Assembly (NCBI RefSeq): GCF_023159225.1
Contig: NC_063176.1
Span: forward strand, 33,583,786-33,647,785
Source: Perognathus longimembris pacificus
Taxonomy: Eukaryota > Chordata > Mammalia > Rodentia > Heteromyidae
Direction: 5' to 3'
Length of the DNA: 64,000 nucleotides
Positions 60,862-64,000 of this stretch are shown piece by piece. A program made the position numbers and the translations under genes. The number at the start of each line of letters is the position of its first letter. The stretch's first letter is position 1. The notes beneath the pieces were generated by a model that had not been told where the DNA came from, did not search any database, and saw only the letters and a program-made list of their open reading frames with translations.

Positions 60862-60865
<4 letters not shown>

Positions 60866-61294
60866 TTCTATGCTTCTATCAGAAAGAATGATATTGCCCG
60901 ATTCATAAGGAAATGGAAAGACCTGAAAAAAATTATATTAAGTGAAGTAAATCAGACCCAAAGAATCATAGGTTGCATGGCTTCCCTCATTTGTAGTTAT
61001 CAGAATGTGTTCATAAATCTATAAGCAAACACAATGGATGGTAAAAGACAAGGAATTACCACTAGGTTTGATAAATTAAACAGGACTCTAAACATTCACA
61101 CAGTAAGACCTGAGGAGGATATTCTTAGGAAAGGATCACAAGGATTCAATAGCTTTGTGCATATGGTTAAATAAAATTATATTTATCAATATCAACTCCA
61201 AGAAATAGAAACAAGTGGTTTTATCCTATTTCGCTTTTTGTATTTTTTCCCTGTTGTTATTGTTTTCAATTTCTGTACTGTTTGCCGTGTATAT

Positions 61295-61729
61295 TGTGGG
61301 GCATACCTGGATGCCTTGCATCATTAAGAGGCAAATAGCTGGTCCTGCCTGTTTCCCAACCCTGGGGCCCCATGGTTGTTACCCTGCAACCCGGAAAGGC
61401 GGTCCTAGCTGGCCCCGCCTCCCAGCCTTGGGACCACGTGTGGCCAAGATGGAGCCTGTTGGTGAACCCAGGGGCAGACCTGTGGGCTGTGACATAGAAT
61501 TAGGTTGCCTCTTGGGATTTGTCCCTTTGCCCTCCACCCTTGACGGACAGCTCAGGCCTCCCTTCACAGTCCCCAGATAGGTGCGCGCGTACACCCCCCC
61601 CCCTTCCTACTGCTCTCTGACCTATTTAAGAGCGGAGCTCTTTAAGACGTGAGCAGACATTTCTCCTGGACTCCATCTGATTGTCCTCCGGCGAGGTGGG
61701 GCTGGGTGCAGGGGGGCGGTCTGTCGACA
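61295..61729 (+). mobile_element. Putative solo LTR (class II/ERVK-like), inserted in an old L1
   Basis: A GC-rich 435-bp block starts TGTGGGGC and ends GTCGACA (TG...CA). It is flanked by near-identical 6-bp repeats GTATAT (61289-61294) and CTATAT (61730-61735). A 6-bp duplication is the size usual for class II ERVs. A TATA-like CTATTTAAGAGCGG lies at 61621-61634. No AATAAA lies inside these limits; one follows at 61739, so the 3' boundary could lie a little further. Its base composition contrasts sharply with the AT-rich L1 3' UTR around it. Open frames across it are not convincing genes. Confidence 0.6.
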
Positions 61730-61897
61730 CTATATTGAAAATAAACTATTCTATTTTTGTGGGAGAGGAAGGCGGGGGGCAAGAGTAAACAAGCAAAGAG
61801 GTGACACTGCTCAAAAAGAAATATACTCATTACCTGACTTATGTAATTGTAACCCCTCTGTATATAACCTTTACAATATTTTTTTAAATGAGTAACA

Positions 61898-61992
61898 GAG
61901 GACTGGGATGTAGCTCAGTGGCAAAGTGCTTGCTTACCTACCAAGTACAACATCCTGGGTTCAATCCCCAGTGCCAAAAAAAAAGAAAAAAA
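61898..61992 (+). mobile_element. ID SINE
   Basis: GACTGGGATGTAGCTCAGTG (A box) and GGGTTCAATCCCCAGTGCC (B box), then an A-rich tail. Well preserved tRNA-Ala-derived ID element. Confidence 0.92.
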
Positions 61993-62061
61993 TAGGCAAG
62001 AGAGATTTGTTCCTTGTAATTTTCTAGCACATTTGATGGAAGACATTTTTAGTAACAAATT

Positions 62062-62062
62062 G

Positions 62063-62091
<29 letters not shown>
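62062..62091. repeat. (CA)n microsatellite
   Basis: About 15 CA units, directly visible. Confidence 0.97.
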
Positions 62092-62096
<5 letters not shown>

Positions 62097-62261
62097 TGTA
62101 CATACAGGGTATAGCACTGAGGTTAAAGAGAACACCCATAATCAGTTTCACACCTCTGTGTAGGCAAACCTTCTCAAGTATCTGGCTGTGACTTTCCAAA
62201 TTTCAATTGTTTCATTTAATTTTTTTTGTTATAATCTTATCACTGCAACTACTAACACAGC

Positions 62262-62289
62262 AATAATAATAATAATAATAATAATAATA
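62262..62289. repeat. (AAT)n microsatellite
   Basis: Nine AAT units, directly visible. Confidence 0.97.
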
Positions 62290-62696
62290 TCAAGTCAATT
62301 AACATGAAAATAAGCTTATAAAGTATATCCAACACTATTTTGATGTGAAACTTTAAATCAATTAATGTATCATTACCAATGTATCTTCAAAAATTGAAGG
62401 TTCATTCTTCTTTTCATAATAGCCCATAAGGTAGATAATGACTGAAAAATCATCTTGAAACATTGCACTTTTTAATAAAAAGCACTTTATAATAAATGTG
62501 AAAGATGTGTCTACTTTCAAAATACCTAATTATAATAGAATAGGGAAAACTATCAGAGAACAGCCCAGGGACCCTTGGACTCAGAGCCATGGGGAGGGGG
62601 TGGGGGGATTAGGATGGACTACAGAACCAAGCAATATATTTCTCTTCTGAATAAAGGTTTTCTCACGCTCATCCTTTGCTGCCTGGCTGTGGGAGC

Positions 62697-62776
62697 CCTC
62701 TTCTTTCTCTCTCCATGTCTATTCTTTCCCTCCCTCTCTGTCTCTCTCTGTTTCTCTCTTTGTCTTTCTGTGTGTG

Positions 62777-62838
<62 letters not shown>
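62697..62838. repeat. Polypyrimidine tract plus (CA)n microsatellite
   Basis: A TCTC/TTCC-rich tract (62697-62783) runs into about 27 CA units (62784-62838). The two open frames that cross it are artefacts of the repeat. Confidence 0.95.
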
Positions 62839-62840
<2 letters not shown>

Positions 62841-62919
62841 GGCTTTTAACTCAGTTGTTAGGCAGTTTCTGTACCATTTTTGTCACACTCCCAACCCTCT
62901 CCTCAGACATTTTTTTTCT

Positions 62920-63003
62920 TCCTTTTTTGGCAGTATTGGTGTTTGAACCCAGGACATTGTTTCTGCTAGCTAAGCAGGCACTCTACAACTGAGCCACACC
63001 TAC
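62920..63003 (-). mobile_element. ID SINE (minus strand)
   Basis: The reversed ID text is visible: 'GGCAGTATTGGTGTTTGAAC', 'CCCAGGACATTG', 'CTAAGCAGGCACTCTACAAC' and 'TGAGCCACACC'. Moderately diverged. A second tRNA-like stretch in the same orientation ('GGCTTGAATTCAGGACCTTG', 'CACATGAGCCATGAC') follows at 63015-63108. Confidence 0.75.
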
Positions 63004-63364
63004 TACATTTTTTTGCCTGAAATGGGGCTTGAATTCAGGACCTTGTTTTACTTGCTTGGCTTTGTCACTCTTGGATGTCACTTACCACATGAGCCATGAC
63101 TTTAGCCATCCTTCAGTACCTTGAATACATAGAAATATTTTTAAAAAGCATTCTATTGAAGAGCCAGACTAAAGCCATTTTGAAGTCAGGCCCCACTTTA
63201 CCACGCGAACCTGAGATAAGCAGGCCCTGTGAGGAAACCCAGGACAAGCTTATTAGGGCCCAGCCGGTCAAGAACTCTAACCACCTGGGAATGCTTAACT
63301 CTAACTGCCCCCAGAATGCCTTGAGACCTGAGCCAATCAGATTTGTACCCATGTCTTAATCTTC

Positions 63365-63482
63365 CTTGCTTGAACACCTGATTGCTGTAACTTTGTTTTT
63401 TTGTCTTGCTTGAAAACCTGATTGCTGTAACTTTGTTTTTTGTCTTGCTTGAACACCTGATAGCTCTAACTTTGTTTTTTGC
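63365..63482 (+). repeat. Three ~40-bp direct repeats in LTR U3
   Basis: Units start with CTTGCTTGAA at 63365, 63405 and 63444 (spacings 40 and 39). Each contains ACCTGAT(T/A)GCT and TAACTTTGTTTTTT. Their place directly upstream of the TATA box matches retroviral enhancer repeats. Confidence 0.93.
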
Positions 63483-63483
63483 C

Positions 63484-63490
63484 TTTATAA
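63484..63490 (+). promoter_or_regulatory. TATA box of LTR
   Basis: TTTATAA directly downstream of the U3 repeats and 85 bases upstream of the LTR's AATAAA. Confidence 0.7.
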
Positions 63491-63574
63491 GCCCTGTGCA
63501 ATCGCAGCTTGGGGCTTCCTCCTAACCTCCACTGTGTCGGTGGGTAGGACGAGGCCCAAGTTGCAGTTTGCCTG

Positions 63575-63580
63575 AATAAA
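63575..63580 (+). promoter_or_regulatory. Poly(A) signal of LTR
   Basis: AATAAA about 75 bases before the LTR's 3' boundary. Confidence 0.7.
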
Positions 63581-63715
63581 ACCTTGCTTTTGCATTTCGG
63601 AACGTCTGAGTCTCGGTGGCCTTCTTGGTGGTCTTCTCACAACTTGGCATAACACCATGACTTCTGGAGGAGCAGCAGAGCCCTAGCTAAGCTTCCCCCA
63701 ACAACCACCCCCCCC

Positions 63716-64000
63716 CACCGACATCCCAGTTTTACCACTCCAGGGAAACTTTTACTCCTAGACAGATAGCCCAAGTAAGTTATAACTGTATAGGGATTCT
63801 GGCCAGAAAGGAAAAATCAAATTTGCTGGCCTGAAAACACAGATTTGATCTCTGGGCAGAGTCCCACCGCCATGCTGCTACCGGTACTCGCACAGTGCCA
63901 GGCACTCCATGCACCTAAAGCATACAATGATGACCAGGAAGAAATCCTCCAGACGGCAGACAGACGTGGATCGCAAGCTGAGCACAGACAGTCCAAAATC
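63716..64000 (+). mobile_element. 5' end of another L1-B, continuing past the window
   Basis: GACATCCCAGTTTTACCACT and following text align with 43260-43560, the 5' UTR of the nested L1-B. Shared blocks include AGGGATTCTGG.CAG, GCTGGCCTGAAAACACAGAT (GCTCGCC in the other), CACAGTGCC.GGCA and CTAAAGCA.ACA. Only the first ~285 bases are visible; ORF1 would lie about 1.5 kb beyond the window. Confidence 0.85.

Larger units (their letters stand above)
60446..61890 (+). mobile_element. Older L1 (L1-B-like) 3' end, interrupted by an LTR
   Basis: ORF2 C-terminal text is readable ('GAGATTCCACCTCACCCCAT', 'ATGGCTAAGAGGGAACTCTA', 'ATGACACAGCAACCCCACTC', 'AAGGAAATGGAAAGACCTG'). The 3' UTR resumes after the LTR with a G-rich tract (61764-61780), 'CATTACCTGACTTATGTAAT' and 'TGTAACCCCTCTGTATATAA'. 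A CA microsatellite (60820-60861) replaces the usual TGGTACATATACACAATGG. The LTR at 61295-61729 splits the 3' UTR. Confidence 0.85.
63157..63654 (+). mobile_element. Solo LTR of a class I ERV with triplicated U3 repeat
   Basis: The 498-bp unit starts TGAAGAGCC and ends GGCATAACA. Flanking tetranucleotides are CTAT (63153-63156) and CCAT (63655-63658), a 4-bp duplication with one mismatch, so the 5' limit is less certain than the 3' one. It has a U3 with three about 40-bp direct repeats (63365-63482) just before a TATA box (TTTATAA, 63484-63490), and AATAAA at 63575-63580. Its U5 resembles that of the LTR at 9546-10134. No primer-binding site or coding sequence follows. Confidence 0.88.

Noticed and set aside
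61215..61580. 121-codon open frame
   Set aside because: It straddles the border between an L1 3' UTR and the LTR-like block, so it is a chance frame.
61898..61976. True tRNA-Ala gene
   Set aside because: A and B boxes are present, but the A-rich tail and the ID consensus show it is a tRNA-derived SINE, and no proper cloverleaf 3' arm is seen.
62575..62992. Open frames containing long SLTHTHT/HTHTHT or CVCVCV runs
   Set aside because: Produced by the CA microsatellite and the pyrimidine tract.
63655..63716. Primer-binding site and internal provirus after the LTR
   Set aside because: The bases after the LTR (CCATGACTTCTGGAGG…) do not resemble a tRNA 3' end complement, and L1-B sequence begins soon after, so the LTR is solo.

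Overview
This window looks like a gene-poor, repeat-rich stretch of mammalian chromosome from a rodent. The best clue to the lineage is a dimeric SINE present in at least seven copies. Its left half is a tRNA-Ala/ID-like unit and its right half is a second unit that begins near GCTGTGGCTCAAGTGG and ends near CCCAGGACTGGC. From memory this matches the published IDL-Geo SINE, described as restricted to Geomyoidea (kangaroo rats, pocket mice, pocket gophers). I infer a geomyoid rodent, species unresolved. I found no host protein-coding gene, structural RNA gene or CRISPR array. Every long or recognisable reading frame belongs to decayed LINE-1 (L1) elements.

Layout. 1-4777: 3' two-thirds of an L1 of a type I call L1-A (plus strand, cut by the window edge), with an IDL-Geo SINE inside it. 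4778-14900: old sequence with SINEs, 3' stubs of old L1s, a solo LTR (9546-10134) with a perfect 4-bp target duplication, and a young 5'-truncated L1 of a second type (L1-B, 11997-12938). About 14912-21670, perhaps to 22236: a nearly full-length L1-A on the minus strand with a long GC-rich 5' UTR. 22680-24734: two adjacent SINEs and a twin-primed (internally inverted) L1-B. 24750-39240: mostly old single-copy-looking sequence with scattered SINEs and microsatellites. 39245-51110: another L1-A (plus strand) split by an almost complete L1-B (43253-49065), which is itself split by an IDL-Geo SINE, a three-level nest. The L1-B has lost about the first half of ORF2 and appears to carry a 3'-transduced segment. 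51550-64000: ID elements, a MaLR-like LTR, two older L1 3' ends (one interrupted by a GC-rich LTR at 61295-61729), several CA/TG microsatellites, a solo LTR with a triplicated 40-bp U3 repeat (63157-63654), and at the right edge the 5' end of another L1-B.

How the parts relate. The L1 ORF1 and ORF2 remains belong to the autonomous machinery: an RNA-binding chaperone, and an endonuclease plus reverse transcriptase. The ID, IDL-Geo and B1-type SINEs are non-autonomous and depend on such machinery, which fits their A-rich tails and 10-17 bp target duplications. All L1 copies here carry frameshifts, stops or deletions, so none looks active. The relative order can be read from the nesting: L1-A is older than L1-B, which is older than the IDL-Geo copy at 46974. 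No novel functional system was found. The points most worth a second look are the nested L1-B with its transduction, the disabling mutations shared by two L1-A copies, the Geo unit attached to two different SINE heads, and the tandem repeats in the L1 5' UTR and the LTR.
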